A stretch of 64,000 nucleotides of DNA from CAVPTL01 sp963708725 (GCA_963708725.1 CAVPTL010000010.1:124001-188000), one strand, 5' to 3'. Positions 1-8,819 are shown, numbered from the stretch's first letter. Made by a program: numbers and translations. The notes: a model not told the origin generated them from the sequence alone.

Positions 1-939
1 ATGTGGGCCCTGGCCTCGTACATCGCACTCGTTTTCGTCGCCAACGGGCCGCTGCAGGCCCTCGTGGCATCGGTAAGCCTCGGCCTGGCGGCGGCCGGCA
101 TCGGGTTCACGATCATGCACGACGCGAATCATCAGGCTTTCGCTCGGCAGCGCTGGATCAACCGCCTGATGGCGCTCTCGCTTGATCTGATCGGCGGCTC
201 CTCCTACGTGTGGTCGGCCAAGCACCTCGCCCACCACACCTACCCCAACGTGACCGAGCACGACCCGGATATCGACAGTCTGCCGCTCGCAAGGTTCGAT
301 CCCGCCCAAAACCACCGCCCGTGGCACCGCTACCAGCACATCTACATCTGGGCGCTGTACTCCATGGTCACGATCCGGTGGCAGTTCATGTCGGACTTCT
401 CGTTCCTGCATAAGGGCCGCGCGGGTAGAAGCGTGCTCCGAAAGCCCAAGGGCCGCGCGCTCGCAACGCTCGTCGGCGGCAAGGGCGTGTTCCTGATCTG
501 GGCGGTCGTGATCCCGCTGATCTTTCACCCGCTGGCGTGGGTGTTCGTGTTCTTCATCACCACCTCGATCGTGGCGTCCCTTGCGCTCGCGCTCGTCTTC
601 CAGCTATCGCACTGCGTGATCGAAGCCGAGTTCGTCGATCCGGCCGCCAGCAGCGGCGAGTCGTACTCGTGGCAGATCCACCAGATCGAGTCGACGGTTG
701 ACTTCGCCAAGGGCAACGGCCTGCTGCGGTTCTACACCGGCGGCCTGAATCACCAAATCGAGCATCACCTGTACTCGCGGCTCCCCCACACCCTCTACCC
801 GCGAATCGCGCCGATCGTGGAGGCTGCTGCGGGAGCGCACGGGATCACCTACACCCATCATCCGACGATTCGGCAGGCCATGCGGTCACACACGCAGTGG
901 CTGAAGATGATGGGCGCGCGACCAGCGCCAACGGTCTGA
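1..939 (+). CDS. Fatty acid desaturase, membrane type (5' end cut by window)
   Basis: Membrane di-iron desaturase that introduces a double bond into acyl chains. Three histidine clusters are visible: HDANH (residues 40-44), HLAHH (75-79) and HQIEHH near the C-terminus, the arrangement of front-end / linoleoyl-CoA-type desaturases. Hydrophobic stretches lie at residues 1-35 and about 165-200. The reading frame is open at base 1 and the protein (312 aa) is about 50 residues shorter than usual, so the true start is probably upstream of the window. The regiospecificity cannot be read from sequence. Confidence 0.88.
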   Translation: MWALASYIALVFVANGPLQALVASVSLGLAAAGIGFTIMHDANHQAFARQRWINRLMALSLDLIGGSSYVWSAKHLAHHTYPNVTEHDPDIDSLPLARFDPAQNHRPWHRYQHIYIWALYSMVTIRWQFMSDFSFLHKGRAGRSVLRKPKGRALATLVGGKGVFLIWAVVIPLIFHPLAWVFVFFITTSIVASLALALVFQLSHCVIEAEFVDPAASSGESYSWQIHQIESTVDFAKGNGLLRFYTGGLNHQIEHHLYSRLPHTLYPRIAPIVEAAAGAHGITYTHHPTIRQAMRSHTQWLKMMGARPAPTV

Positions 940-947
940 AAGACAGA

Positions 948-985
948 GCCGGCCGCACATTCCCCTCGGGGTTCATGCGGCCGGC
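948..985. terminator. Bidirectional hairpin terminator
   Basis: A perfect 10-bp stem (948-957 with 976-985) closes an 18-nt loop. It lies between the desaturase stop and the convergent infA stop, so it can serve both strands. There is no strong U-tract. Confidence 0.7.
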
Positions 986-990
986 GCCGT

Positions 991-1212
991 CTAGCGATAG
1001 CGGTACGTAATCCGGCCGCGATCGAGGTCGTATGACGACAGCTCGACCTTTACCCGATCCCCGAGTGAGATACGGATGCGATAGCGCCGCATCTTCCCGG
1101 AGACGTACCCGGTCGTCTGGTGGCCGTTATCGAGTTGAATCCGAAACATTCCGTTTCGGAGCGACTCGGTAATCTCACCCTCCAGCTCGACTTTGTCTTC
1201 TTTGGCGCTCAT
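991..1212 (-). CDS. infA: Translation initiation factor IF-1
   Basis: IF-1 binds the 30S A site during initiation. The 73-aa product is a single S1/OB fold with the family signatures NGH (residues 28-30), SGKMR (38-42), a basic strand, and a C-terminal GRITYRYR. A GGAGG four bases before the ATG sets the start. It lies 10 bp downstream of a cold-shock gene and is very likely co-transcribed with it. In most bacteria infA sits in the rpmJ-rpsM ribosomal cluster, so this copy is displaced or is a second paralogue; the window cannot say which. Confidence 0.92.
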   Translation of the reverse strand: MSAKEDKVELEGEITESLRNGMFRIQLDNGHQTTGYVSGKMRRYRIRISLGDRVKVELSSYDLDRGRITYRYR

Positions 1213-1222
1213 GGCGCCTCCA

Positions 1223-1426
1223 TCATGCGAGTGTTACGCCGGTCGCCTCAGGTCCTTTCTGACCTTCGCGCGGCTCGAACGACACCTTCGCGCCTTCGGG
1301 CAAGCTCTTGTAGCCACTCCCGGAGATCTCGCTGTGGTGGACAAACAGATCCTTGCCACCCTCATCGGGCTGAATGAATCCGTAGCCTTTTTGGTCGTTA
1401 AACCATTTCACCGTTCCAGTTGCCAT
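1223..1426 (-). CDS. cspA: Cold shock protein (CspA family)
   Basis: A 67-aa OB-fold RNA/ssDNA-binding protein. Both RNP motifs are present: KGYGFI (RNP1, residues 13-18) and LFVHHS (RNP2, 27-32), and the start is the conserved ATGTVKWFN. It is the first gene of a two-gene unit with infA, which points to a role in translation initiation or RNA unfolding. The roughly 120 bp upstream, shared with the divergent P-type ATPase, would hold its promoter and leader. Confidence 0.95.
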   Translation of the reverse strand: MATGTVKWFNDQKGYGFIQPDEGGKDLFVHHSEISGSGYKSLPEGAKVSFEPREGQKGPEATGVTLA

Positions 1427-1543
1427 ATGACACCCCCTTCCTTGTGCTCACGAACGAGTCAGGAAGGCAAAGCGCGCAACCGTCGAACGTCCTACTTGCC
1501 GCCAGTCTAGCAGGGGTGCGGGTAGCAGAGCGGACGCCGTCGG

Positions 1544-1549
1544 TAGACT
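1544..1549 (+). promoter_or_regulatory. -10 hexamer TAGACT for the P-type ATPase, leaderless
   Basis: The hexamer ends 7 nt before the ATG at 1557 and no Shine-Dalgarno precedes either candidate ATG. This favours 1557 over 1551 as the start and predicts a transcript beginning at the start codon. Confidence 0.5.
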
Positions 1550-1556
1550 CATGCCG

Positions 1557-3965
1557 ATGACGGAGCCGCGGCAGCCCGACGTACGCCGCCGCACCGGACT
1601 CTCAGAGGCCGACGCGCGGCGTCTGCTAGCGGCCGCGGGCGAGCGGAGCCCGGCGCCGGCAGGGCGCTCCTACCGCAACATCGTGCTCGCGAACACGCTG
1701 ACGCTGTTCAACCTGATCCTGCTCGTGTTCTTCGTCGTGGTGGTGGCTGCCGGGCGGCCGGCGGACGGGCTGTTCGCGTTCATCGTGGTGGCAAACTCCG
1801 CACTGGGAATCACCCAGGAGATCCGCGCCAAGCGCGCCCTCGAAACGGCCGCTCTGCTGGTCGCTCCGCGCGCGCGTGTGGTCCGTGACGGCGGCGAACG
1901 CGAGGTGCAGGTCGAAGAGGTTGTCGACGGCGATCTGATCACCCTGCGGGCGGGCGATCAGGTGGTGGCCGACGGCGTGGTCGTGGAGTCGACCTCGCTG
2001 ATGCTCGACGAGTCGCCGCTGACCGGCGAGTCGGTTGCAGTCGAGCGCACGGTCGACGAACGCGTGCTGTCGGGATCGTTCGTGGTCGAGGGCGGCGGAC
2101 AGTTCGTCGCGGAGCGCACCGGCGCTGAGAGCTACGCCGCCAGGATCTCTGGCACCGCGCGCGAGCACCGCGCCCAGCGCTCTCCGCTCGAGCTTCAGAT
2201 CAACCAGCTGCTGAAGGTGCTGGTGGCCGTGATGGTCCCGCTCGGGGCGGCCTTCGTGTACGTCCTGATCCGGCATCATCTTCCGTTTCGCGACGCCGCG
2301 GGCGTGGCGACGGCCGGGATCGTGACCCTCGTTCCGGAGGGGTTGATCCTGCTGACCAGCATGACGTTCGCCGTCGCCGCGGTGCGCCTCACCCGCCAGG
2401 GAATGCTGGTGCAGTATCTGAACTCCGTCGAGTCGCTGGCCAACGTCGACACGGTGTGCCTCGACAAGACCGGCACGCTCACCGATGGCGCGCTTACGCT
2501 GCACTCCGTGATCGCGGCCACAGGCGAGGATGCGGTGCGGGTGAGGCATCTCCTGGACGGCTTCTCAAAGAGCGTCACAGCCCGCAATCCGACTGTCGAG
2601 GCGATCGCCGACGCCGCACCACAGGCGCAGGCATGGAACCCAAACGCGCAGGTGCCATTCTCGTCACGGTGGAAGTGGAGCGCGGCTCGGCGCGACGAAG
2701 GTGGTGAGTGGTTGGTGCTGGGCGCTCCAAGCGCGCTGGAGATCCCGCTCGGAAACGCCGCGGAGCATGAACGCGAGGGTCGTCGGGTGCTCGTGTTCGG
2801 ACAGGTGGCCGACGTCCCCGATCCGACCCAGGTCGCCACGATCCCGCGGATCGCACCGCTTGCAACCGTGGTGCTCGAGGAACGACTGCGGCCCGAGGCG
2901 GCTGACACGGTCGCGTTTCTCAAACAACAGGGAGTCACGCTCAAGGTGTTCTCCGGCGACTCACCGGTGACCGTGGCGGCGGTCGCCGCCCGTGCCGGGA
3001 TCGAGGCGCCGGGTGGTGCCATCGCGGGCGCCGACCTCCCCGATGACCCGGCCGAACTGGCCGCCGTGGTCAGCTCCCACAGCGTGTTCGGGCGGCTTAC
3101 TCCCGAACACAAGCGGGTCATGGTCGAGGCGCTGACGGCACAGGGGGCGTACGTCGCGATGATCGGAGACGGCGTCAACGACGTGCCGGCGATGAAATCG
3201 GCCCGGCTGGCAATCGCACTGGGAGGCGGGAGCCAGCTGGCCAAGAGCGTCGCCGACGCGGTGCTCGTGACCGACTGGTTCGGAGCCATCCCACGCGCAA
3301 TCGGGGAGGGCCGGCAGATCATCCGAAACGTGCAGCGCGTCGCCAAGCTGTTTGTCACCAAGTCCGTGTTCGCCGCATTCGTGATCATCACGTTTGGCCT
3401 CACCACTGCGGGCTTCCCGCTGCTCCCCAGGCACCTCTCGCTGGCGGGGGTTTTCACCGTCGGCATTCCCGGATTCGCGCTCGCGCTATCGCGGGACACA
3501 GCCCCGCCCGACAGCGAGTCGTTTCTGCGATCGGTGGCGCGGTTCTCGATCCCTGCCGGTGTTGTGACAGGCGCCGCAACGCTGGTGGCCTACCTCGCGG
3601 TGGCCCCGGTCAAGGGGTACACAACCGCCCAGGGCCGTACCGCGGCGGTGCTCGCATTCGTCGCCGTCGGCCTGTACGTCTTGCTCGTGCTCGATGCTGA
3701 CCGGATGCAGGCCAGCAGGCGGCACACGGCGTTTGTGCTGGGCCTCACCTCGGCGCTCGCCGCCGGGTTCCTCACCGTGTGGTCGTGGGGCGCGGCCCGC
3801 GACTTCTTCGCCCTGTCACAGCCGAGTGTGTGGCTGGGACTGGTGGTCGTCGTCGTTTTCATCGCCGCGGTGTGGCTGCTGAGCAAGTTCGGGTTGTCGC
3901 CGTACTCGGCGGACCGAAAGCCGGCCGAAGATCAGGCGGCGATTCGCAGCGGCACCGGGGTCTGA
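1557..3965 (+). CDS. Cation-transporting P-type ATPase, CtpE-like
   Basis: HAD-superfamily P-type ATPase of about 802 aa in the inner membrane. Visible in order: two N-terminal TM segments, an actuator loop with TGES, a TM pair carrying PEGL, the phosphorylation motif DKTGTLT (Asp about residue 303), the nucleotide-binding domain, the hinge MIGDGVNDVPA, and six C-terminal TM segments. The PEGL motif and single-chain layout resemble mycobacterial CtpE (calcium uptake). There is no CPx motif or N-terminal metal-binding domain, so it is not a heavy-metal pump. The exact ion is inferred. Its 3' end overlaps the convergent GGDEF/HD-GYP gene by 34 bp. Confidence 0.85.
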   Translation: MTEPRQPDVRRRTGLSEADARRLLAAAGERSPAPAGRSYRNIVLANTLTLFNLILLVFFVVVVAAGRPADGLFAFIVVANSALGITQEIRAKRALETAALLVAPRARVVRDGGEREVQVEEVVDGDLITLRAGDQVVADGVVVESTSLMLDESPLTGESVAVERTVDERVLSGSFVVEGGGQFVAERTGAESYAARISGTAREHRAQRSPLELQINQLLKVLVAVMVPLGAAFVYVLIRHHLPFRDAAGVATAGIVTLVPEGLILLTSMTFAVAAVRLTRQGMLVQYLNSVESLANVDTVCLDKTGTLTDGALTLHSVIAATGEDAVRVRHLLDGFSKSVTARNPTVEAIADAAPQAQAWNPNAQVPFSSRWKWSAARRDEGGEWLVLGAPSALEIPLGNAAEHEREGRRVLVFGQVADVPDPTQVATIPRIAPLATVVLEERLRPEAADTVAFLKQQGVTLKVFSGDSPVTVAAVAARAGIEAPGGAIAGADLPDDPAELAAVVSSHSVFGRLTPEHKRVMVEALTAQGAYVAMIGDGVNDVPAMKSARLAIALGGGSQLAKSVADAVLVTDWFGAIPRAIGEGRQIIRNVQRVAKLFVTKSVFAAFVIITFGLTTAGFPLLPRHLSLAGVFTVGIPGFALALSRDTAPPDSESFLRSVARFSIPAGVVTGAATLVAYLAVAPVKGYTTAQGRTAAVLAFVAVGLYVLLVLDADRMQASRRHTAFVLGLTSALAAGFLTVWSWGAARDFFALSQPSVWLGLVVVVVFIAAVWLLSKFGLSPYSADRKPAEDQAAIRSGTGV

Positions 3966-5716
3966 GTCACGACAGCTCCCCCAACCACGATCCGCTCGAG
4001 TGCACGCAGGCACTGCGGGTCGAACTGGGCGCCGGCGTGGCGGTTGAGCTCGGCGAGTGCCTCACCGACCGATCGCCGGTCGCGGTAGGGCCGATCGGCG
4101 GTGATCGCCTCGAAGGCGTCGGCCACCATGATGATTCTCGACTCGAGCGGCACCGCCTCGCCGCAAAGCCCATCCGGGTAGCCACAACCGTCGAGCCGCT
4201 CGTGGTGATGCAGAATCCACTCGGCCTCCTCGTACAGTTCCGCGGCCGACACGATGTGGCAGCCGAGAGTCGGGTGGGTCTTCATCACCTCGAACTCCTC
4301 GGTGGTCAGTTTCCCGGGCTTCTGAAGAATCGCATCGGAGATACCGATCTTGCCGACGTCGTGCAGGAGACCCGCCAGGCGCACCTTTGCAACCCGCTCG
4401 GGCGGCAGTCCGATCTCGGTGGCGATCAGCGCGCAGAGCTCGGCGACGGTCTCGCAGTGGCTGTGGGTATACGCGTCCTTGGCGTCCACCGCTCGGGCAA
4501 GCGCGCTGGCCAGTGTCGTGACATGGTGCTTGGCCACCCCGGCTGCGGCGTCAAGCACGGCCTCGAGGTCGACGGAGTAGACCAGCGCGCCGCGGTGAGC
4601 GCGCTTGGCCTCGATCAACGCAAGATCGGCCCGCCGGATCAACGTGTCCTTGTCGGTTCCCGCGGCGGCTTCGGCCACTCCGGCGGTGGCCGCGACCACC
4701 GGCGCTCCGGCGACCGGGTCTCGAAGCTCGTCGCGGAGTACCTGCGCGAGATAGAACCCGTCCATCGCAGAGCCGCCGGCCAGGATGACCGCAAATTCAT
4801 CGCCGCCGATACGGCAGGCGACATGCTCGCCATGAACTGTGCGCCGCAGTCCGTCGGCGAGCGCGCGAATCACCTCGTCACCCGCCTGGTGCCCGGCCCG
4901 ATCGTTGACCTCTTTGAGTCCGTCGAGGTCGATCATGACCAGTGCGACGTCTCCCGCCGCCAACTCGGAATCGAGTCGCTCGTGGAAGGCTCGATGGTTC
5001 AGCATGAGCGTCAGACTGTCGGTCAGAGCCGCACCGCGGAGGCGTTCCAGCTCGATCGCCTGGGCCTCGTCCAGCGTTGTCTTGTACCGCACAATTCGGA
5101 TCCCGGCCAGCACGAGCAGCAGGCCAAGCACCGCGGTGAAGAGCGTCTCGCCGAACACCACCGTCTCCGAGCGCCGGGCCGCTTCGAACGCGGCCACCGA
5201 CCGCGTCCGATGACCGGCGGCGGCGTCGGCGATCTCGACCACCATCCGGGTCTGAACCCGGCGAAGGGCGGTGCGGGCGCGGTCGGTAGCCGCGAAGTTG
5301 TCGTTGGTGATGGCGCTGCGGCTGAGCGCGTTGAGCTGTTTTCGCAGCTCGGGCAGCTCTCCCCGCAACCGAGCGGCGGCCTGGCGGTCGACCGTCGACC
5401 CCGTCGCGGCAATCTGATCGATCGAGTTGGCCAGCCGCGGAAGCGCGAGGCGAAGCTGGGCGGCCTTACCGGGAGATTCCGACAGCTGGACGTCGCGCTC
5501 GAGCACGATCATCCTGGCAAGCGCGATCCGGCTGCGCTGGTAGGCGTCGTCCAGCCGTGCGGCGCCGGCGGCGCTGTCGGTGGCATTCCGTGTCGAGAGA
5601 GCAAGCCAGGCCGACGAAGCCGAAACCGCGATCAGCACCGCCGCGGCCAGCAGTAACCACTTCCGCGGTCTCGGCGCAGACGAGTGAAACGCGGAAAGGG
5701 ACGACACCGGGGTCAT
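3932..5716 (-). CDS. Membrane GGDEF / HD-GYP cyclic-di-GMP enzyme
   Basis: 594 aa, with potential to make and degrade c-di-GMP. A TM helix at residues 19-40, a helical extracytoplasmic sensor (about 45-185) and a second TM (about 190-210) precede GGDEF (intact at 304-308) and HD-GYP (HD at 452-453, HHERLDGCGYP with GYP at 512-514). No RxxD inhibitory site lies five residues before GGDEF, so product inhibition may be absent. Both catalytic signatures are intact, so the net activity is unknown. It starts 8 bp after a small exported-protein gene and is likely in one transcript with it, which would make that protein a candidate sensor partner. A PilZ protein lies about 10 kb away. Confidence 0.9.
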   Translation of the reverse strand: MTPVSSLSAFHSSAPRPRKWLLLAAAVLIAVSASSAWLALSTRNATDSAAGAARLDDAYQRSRIALARMIVLERDVQLSESPGKAAQLRLALPRLANSIDQIAATGSTVDRQAAARLRGELPELRKQLNALSRSAITNDNFAATDRARTALRRVQTRMVVEIADAAAGHRTRSVAAFEAARRSETVVFGETLFTAVLGLLLVLAGIRIVRYKTTLDEAQAIELERLRGAALTDSLTLMLNHRAFHERLDSELAAGDVALVMIDLDGLKEVNDRAGHQAGDEVIRALADGLRRTVHGEHVACRIGGDEFAVILAGGSAMDGFYLAQVLRDELRDPVAGAPVVAATAGVAEAAAGTDKDTLIRRADLALIEAKRAHRGALVYSVDLEAVLDAAAGVAKHHVTTLASALARAVDAKDAYTHSHCETVAELCALIATEIGLPPERVAKVRLAGLLHDVGKIGISDAILQKPGKLTTEEFEVMKTHPTLGCHIVSAAELYEEAEWILHHHERLDGCGYPDGLCGEAVPLESRIIMVADAFEAITADRPYRDRRSVGEALAELNRHAGAQFDPQCLRALERIVVGGAVVTQTPVPLRIAA

Positions 5717-5724
5717 GGCTCAGG

Positions 5725-6117
5725 TCAGGAAGTGTGTTTGTAGTACTGCAGCGAGGCGCTGATGATGTCGGCTCGGGTATTGGCGGGAACGTGCACGATC
5801 ACCGTGACGTGCGTGCCGGAGCGGGTCACTCGCTTGGAGACACCGCGGTCGTGCCACTGGTAGTAGACGAGTCCCACGATGCCGTGCACGCTCTTCGGCA
5901 CCGTGAACGTGTATCGCAGGTCGGCGGAGCTGGAGCCGTGGCAGTGCACGTACAGCTGCCTCGAGTCGGAGTACTGGGGATGGATGTAGCAGTACCCCTT
6001 GACACTCCGCGACGACGTCGAAACGCCCGCCTTCGTGGGATGCAGGTAGCAACCGAGCGCGGCCGGCACGGCCACGAGGCTGAAAATTACGACGATGGGA
6101 GCGAGAAAACGCTTGAT
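5725..6117 (-). CDS. Small secreted protein, probable ATC start codon
   Basis: 130 aa, unknown function. From the ATC at 6117-6115 the protein begins KRFLAPIVVIFSLVAVPAALG, a textbook signal peptide. A GGAGGA lies 6 nt upstream of that ATC. The frame has a stop 10 codons further up and no ATG, GTG or TTG in between. The first conventional start (GTG, 6075) would delete most of the signal peptide. The mature part contains several Tyr, His and Cys residues (GCYLH, GYCYIH, VHCHG) and ends as a beta-rich domain. It directly precedes the GGDEF/HD-GYP gene. A sequencing error in an ATG cannot be excluded. Confidence 0.65.
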   Translation of the reverse strand: MKRFLAPIVVIFSLVAVPAALGCYLHPTKAGVSTSSRSVKGYCYIHPQYSDSRQLYVHCHGSSSADLRYTFTVPKSVHGIVGLVYYQWHDRGVSKRVTRSGTHVTVIVHVPANTRADIISASLQYYKHTS

Positions 6118-6217
6118 AGGAAGTCCTCCAAGCGGAGCGGGGTGCCCTCATCATGGGTGCCATCGGGGGGGCACAACGTCCCCCACATGGGCTATCCGTC
6201 TGATTTGTGCGTGACGG

Positions 6218-6361
6218 CTAAATCACGTAGTCGCCGACGATCGCCCGAAACTCGGCGCAGCGGGTGTAGTCACGCTGGCGGTTGCGGACGTATGCCGACA
6301 ATGCCACAGGGATGGCGACAACGGCGATGACTGCGGCGGCAGTAACAGAGCGACGATTCAC
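6218..6361 (-). CDS. Small single-pass membrane or exported protein
   Basis: A 47-aa frame starting with GTG. A basic N-terminus (MNRRS) is followed by a hydrophobic segment (residues 6-24) and a polar tail with one Cys. A GAGGG lies 8 nt upstream of the start. It sits in the otherwise empty 324-bp gap between the secreted-protein gene and the DoxX gene, on the same strand. No family is recognised. Confidence 0.5.
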   Translation of the reverse strand: MNRRSVTAAAVIAVVAIPVALSAYVRNRQRDYTRCAEFRAIVGDYVI

Positions 6362-6442
6362 GAAACGGCCCTCGGGGAAGGTTTTTGCAAGCCTTGTTAC
6401 TTAATCGGCCAAACTTCCCCGTTCTTGACCGTTTCTCCGAAC

Positions 6443-6976
6443 TTAGACGGCCGCTCCCTCAGCCGGGGCCGAGGCCGACTGAGGCGCGGGTGCCCGACGC
6501 TTGCCCGCCTCTGTGACCGCAAATGAGCCGACTGCCCCTGCGACGAGCAGGCCCAGCGCCTCGAGCGCCGAGCCCGAGTCGTGTCCGACGGCTGCGTCGA
6601 ACGACAGCGGTCCCGGACCGGATTCGGCGATCGCCAGTAACGCCGCGATCAACACCAGGTTGTACTCATAGCCACCGTTTGACGACCACGGACCGTTTTT
6701 GAGATGCACCGTCCGGATCGCCGTGATCATGACACCGACCAGCGATGTCACCGCCACCGGCGTAAACAGCCCCGCGGCCAGAAATGCGCCGCCGAGCGCT
6801 TCGGCTCCGCCGCCCGCGATCGCGTTTTCGCGCCCCGGATAGAGCCCCATCGACTCGAATCCGTCGCTCGTTTTTTCAAGTCCCCCGCCCCCGTACCAGC
6901 CGAACAGCTTCTGTGTCCCGTGTCCGATGAACAGGAGACCGATGGTGACGCGCAAGAGTGTCCGTGCAAATCGCAT
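6443..6976 (-). CDS. DoxX family membrane protein
   Basis: 177 aa with four predicted TM helices. The family N-terminus RFARTLLRVTIGLLFIGHG is followed by KLFGW and a GGGAE segment. The ATG at 6976 is fixed by AAGGAGG four bases upstream, and the longer open frame is spurious. DoxX proteins are small integral membrane proteins linked in some actinobacteria to thiol redox and oxidative-stress complexes; the role here is unknown. The C-terminal tail is Ala/Pro-rich. It is divergent from tRNA-Pro. Confidence 0.85.
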   Translation of the reverse strand: MRFARTLLRVTIGLLFIGHGTQKLFGWYGGGGLEKTSDGFESMGLYPGRENAIAGGGAEALGGAFLAAGLFTPVAVTSLVGVMITAIRTVHLKNGPWSSNGGYEYNLVLIAALLAIAESGPGPLSFDAAVGHDSGSALEALGLLVAGAVGSFAVTEAGKRRAPAPQSASAPAEGAAV

Positions 6977-7045
6977 GTGCCCTCCTTGATGATGCTTGAT
7001 ACCGCAAGTACCCGGTTGGCGCGATCGCAAACTCAAGCCAACGCG

Positions 7046-7051
7046 TAGACT
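7046..7051 (+). promoter_or_regulatory. -10 hexamer TAGACT of tRNA-Pro
   Basis: It ends 8 nt before the mature 5' end of the tRNA, so the precursor would have almost no 5' leader. Confidence 0.4.
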
Positions 7052-7059
7052 TGCGCGAA

Positions 7060-7133
7060 CGGGACGTGGCGCAGCCTGGTAGCGCACCTGCTTTGGGAGC
7101 AGGGGGTCGCTGGTTCGAATCCAGTCGTCCCGA
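7060..7133 (+). tRNA. tRNA-Pro (anticodon TGG)
   Basis: A 74-nt cloverleaf. The acceptor stem CGGGACG pairs with CGTCCCG (7126-7132) and the discriminator is A. The anticodon stem CCTGC/GCAGG closes a loop with anticodon TGG at 7094-7096 and G at position 37. The T-arm TGGTTCGAATCCA is intact. CCA is not encoded. Its 3' half is the attachment core of the adjoining element, which restores a complete tRNA on the left side. Confidence 0.95.
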
Positions 7134-7142
7134 TAGGAGGGT
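7091..7142 (+). repeat. attL: left copy of 52-bp direct repeat
   Basis: Comprises the anticodon loop, variable loop, T-arm, acceptor 3' strand and 9 nt downstream of tRNA-Pro. Identical to 14511-14562; the sequences diverge at the next base on both sides. Confidence 0.88.
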
Positions 7143-7209
7143 TGACACGCTTGGGAAGCGAAATGACCCCGAATCCGTTCGCCTGCATCTCGTGCTGTGT
7201 GTTAGTCGC

Positions 7210-7231
7210 TGGAAACGCCGTGGAAACCAGC
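7210..7231 (+). repeat. Left-arm paired GGAAAC repeats, 11-bp spacing
   Basis: GGAAAC starts at 7211 and at 7222, and the second copy extends to GTGGAAACCAGC. The same pair with the same 11-bp spacing occurs inside the right end at 14386-14407. They are candidate arm-type binding sites for the missing integrase. Confidence 0.5.
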
Positions 7232-7311
7232 CAGGGAACGCCTCAGCCTTGCAGGGCGTTGGCGTTCGACCCGCGTTCCCTCAGACCTTGATTCGAATTC
7301 CACCAGACTGA

Positions 7312-7596
7312 ATGACCTGGCTAAGGAGAAACCTTTCAACGGCCGCTCAGCCGGAGCTCACGCTGGCGAGCGATCTCGCCGTCGCCCTGGGGGCGGAGCT
7401 GTCCGACACGGGAACTGTCGCGATCGATCCTAGTGGTCAAAGCAGCGTCTCTGGCCTCTATGTCGCCGGGGATGCTGTGACACCGGTGCAGTCAGTCGCG
7501 GTCGCAGCCGGCAGTGGCGCTCGGGCAGCCTATGCGCTCAACGCGTCGCTGCCCGGCGAGCTGCCGAGTCGCGCCACGACGGTTCGGCCGGTGTGA
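7312..7596 (+). pseudogene. C-terminal remnant of thioredoxin-reductase-like flavoprotein
   Basis: The frame matches the last 70-80 residues of NAD(P)/FAD-dependent oxidoreductases of the thioredoxin reductase fold. The second FAD motif GLYVAGDAVTP is followed by the C-terminal helix (SVAVAAGSGARAAYAL). The N-terminal FAD- and NADPH-binding domains (about 220 residues) are missing, and homology seems to begin near 7350. It lies just inside the left attachment site, so it was probably cut by a deletion that may also have removed the integrase. Confidence 0.7.
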
Positions 7597-7602
7597 TCGT
7601 GG

Positions 7603-8714
7603 TCAGTGGAGACGCTTGACCCAGCTGAGTCCGACGTCCGACGGGTAGCTGTGGACGACTACAGCAAGCTTCCCTTTGGTGTGCCCGGCAACTAGATGTC
7701 CCACGGCCTCAGCTGCTTGATCAAGTGGATACGCGGTGTCCACAGCCGGTTTTACGGCGCCTTTCTCGACGAGGTCACGGAGCCGTTCGAGGTCGGCCTG
7801 GCGCTCGCGGTTGACGATGAAGGTCAGGCGTTGGGCCACGAATGGGGACAGCAGTCGGGCGCGTAGCTGTCGGCCCATGCCGGTCATCGAGTCACCGCCT
7901 TCGCCGCCGACAATCACCAGTGTGCCGCGCGCCGCCAGCATCGAGCGTAGCCTCGGAAGTGGCGTGTCTCCGCCGATATCGACGATCGCGTCGTAGTGAT
8001 CAGCGTCGTCGTCGGCAGTGCTGTCGTAGGCGATTACCCGCTCTGCGCCGAGCGAGCGAACGAAGTCGGCCTTGGCTGCACGTGAGACGCCGATCACGCG
8101 TGCTCCCAACGCATGTGCGATCTGGACGACGAAGCTTCCGACCCCGCCTGATGCGCCTATGACGAGGAGCGTCGAACCGGGCTTCACGTCCGCGGCGTCG
8201 ATCGCCTGGAGAGCGGTCATACCTGATATACCAAGGACAGCCGCCTCCGCTGGAGAAAGTGCGTCGGGTGTTCGTGCGAGCTTTTGTTCCTTGGCCGTGG
8301 CGTACTCGGCGAACGATCCGTTCGCCACGCCGAACACGGAGTCTCCGACTGTGAACTGCTGCACCGCTGACCCGGTCGCGACGACTGTCCCTGACACATC
8401 TCGACCAATTTCAGCCGCGCGTGGGCGGCGAAGCCCTGTCGCCAATCGAATGAGGTAGGGCTTGCCCGTGAGGAGGTGCCACGTGCCGCGGTCGACCCCA
8501 CCCGCGGCGACCCGCACCAAAACCTCGTCGTCGCCGATCGCCGGCACTGGGACGCGGTCGAGTCTATAACGGTGGCGTCGCCGTAGCTGTCTCGAACTGC
8601 CGCTCTCATCGTGGAGGGCAACTCCGTGGATTGTTCGGGCGGTGCGTTGGAAGAGCGCTCGATGCGAGCCGCAGTGGATTCCATCTGTTGGCTCGTTGTC
8701 TCGGTCTTGCTCAT
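7603..8714 (-). pseudogene. Quinone oxidoreductase-like MDR gene, single frameshift
   Basis: A zinc-independent medium-chain dehydrogenase/reductase that would reduce quinones or enones with NADPH. The start at 8714 has AGGAGGT 6 nt upstream and a 36-residue lead before the family N-terminus MRAAVRDSYGDATV. Near 8564-8567 the frame must shift by one base to continue into RLDRVPVPAIGDDEVLV. The rest is intact: the ASGGVGS cofactor loop, substrate domain and normal C-terminus. One extra base restores the gene. The site is not a homopolymer, so a real mutation is plausible. It is island cargo. Confidence 0.8.
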
Positions 8715-8819
8715 CTTCGTGACCTCCTGGGTCGGTCGGTATGAGTGCAGGATGTCCGAGCCGGAATGCGGCGGCCACGAGGCGCGACCGAAGAAACAAC
8801 CGAAGGTTTCTGGCGCCAC

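Noticed and set aside
3779..5656. Large plus-strand open frame opposite the GGDEF/HD-GYP gene
   Set aside because: It is the complement of a gene with intact catalytic motifs and has the Arg/Gly/His-rich composition of a shadow frame.
7051..7311. Protein-coding frame through tRNA-Pro
   Set aside because: The frame is the translation of the tRNA itself and continues into non-coding DNA; no family or ribosome-binding site.
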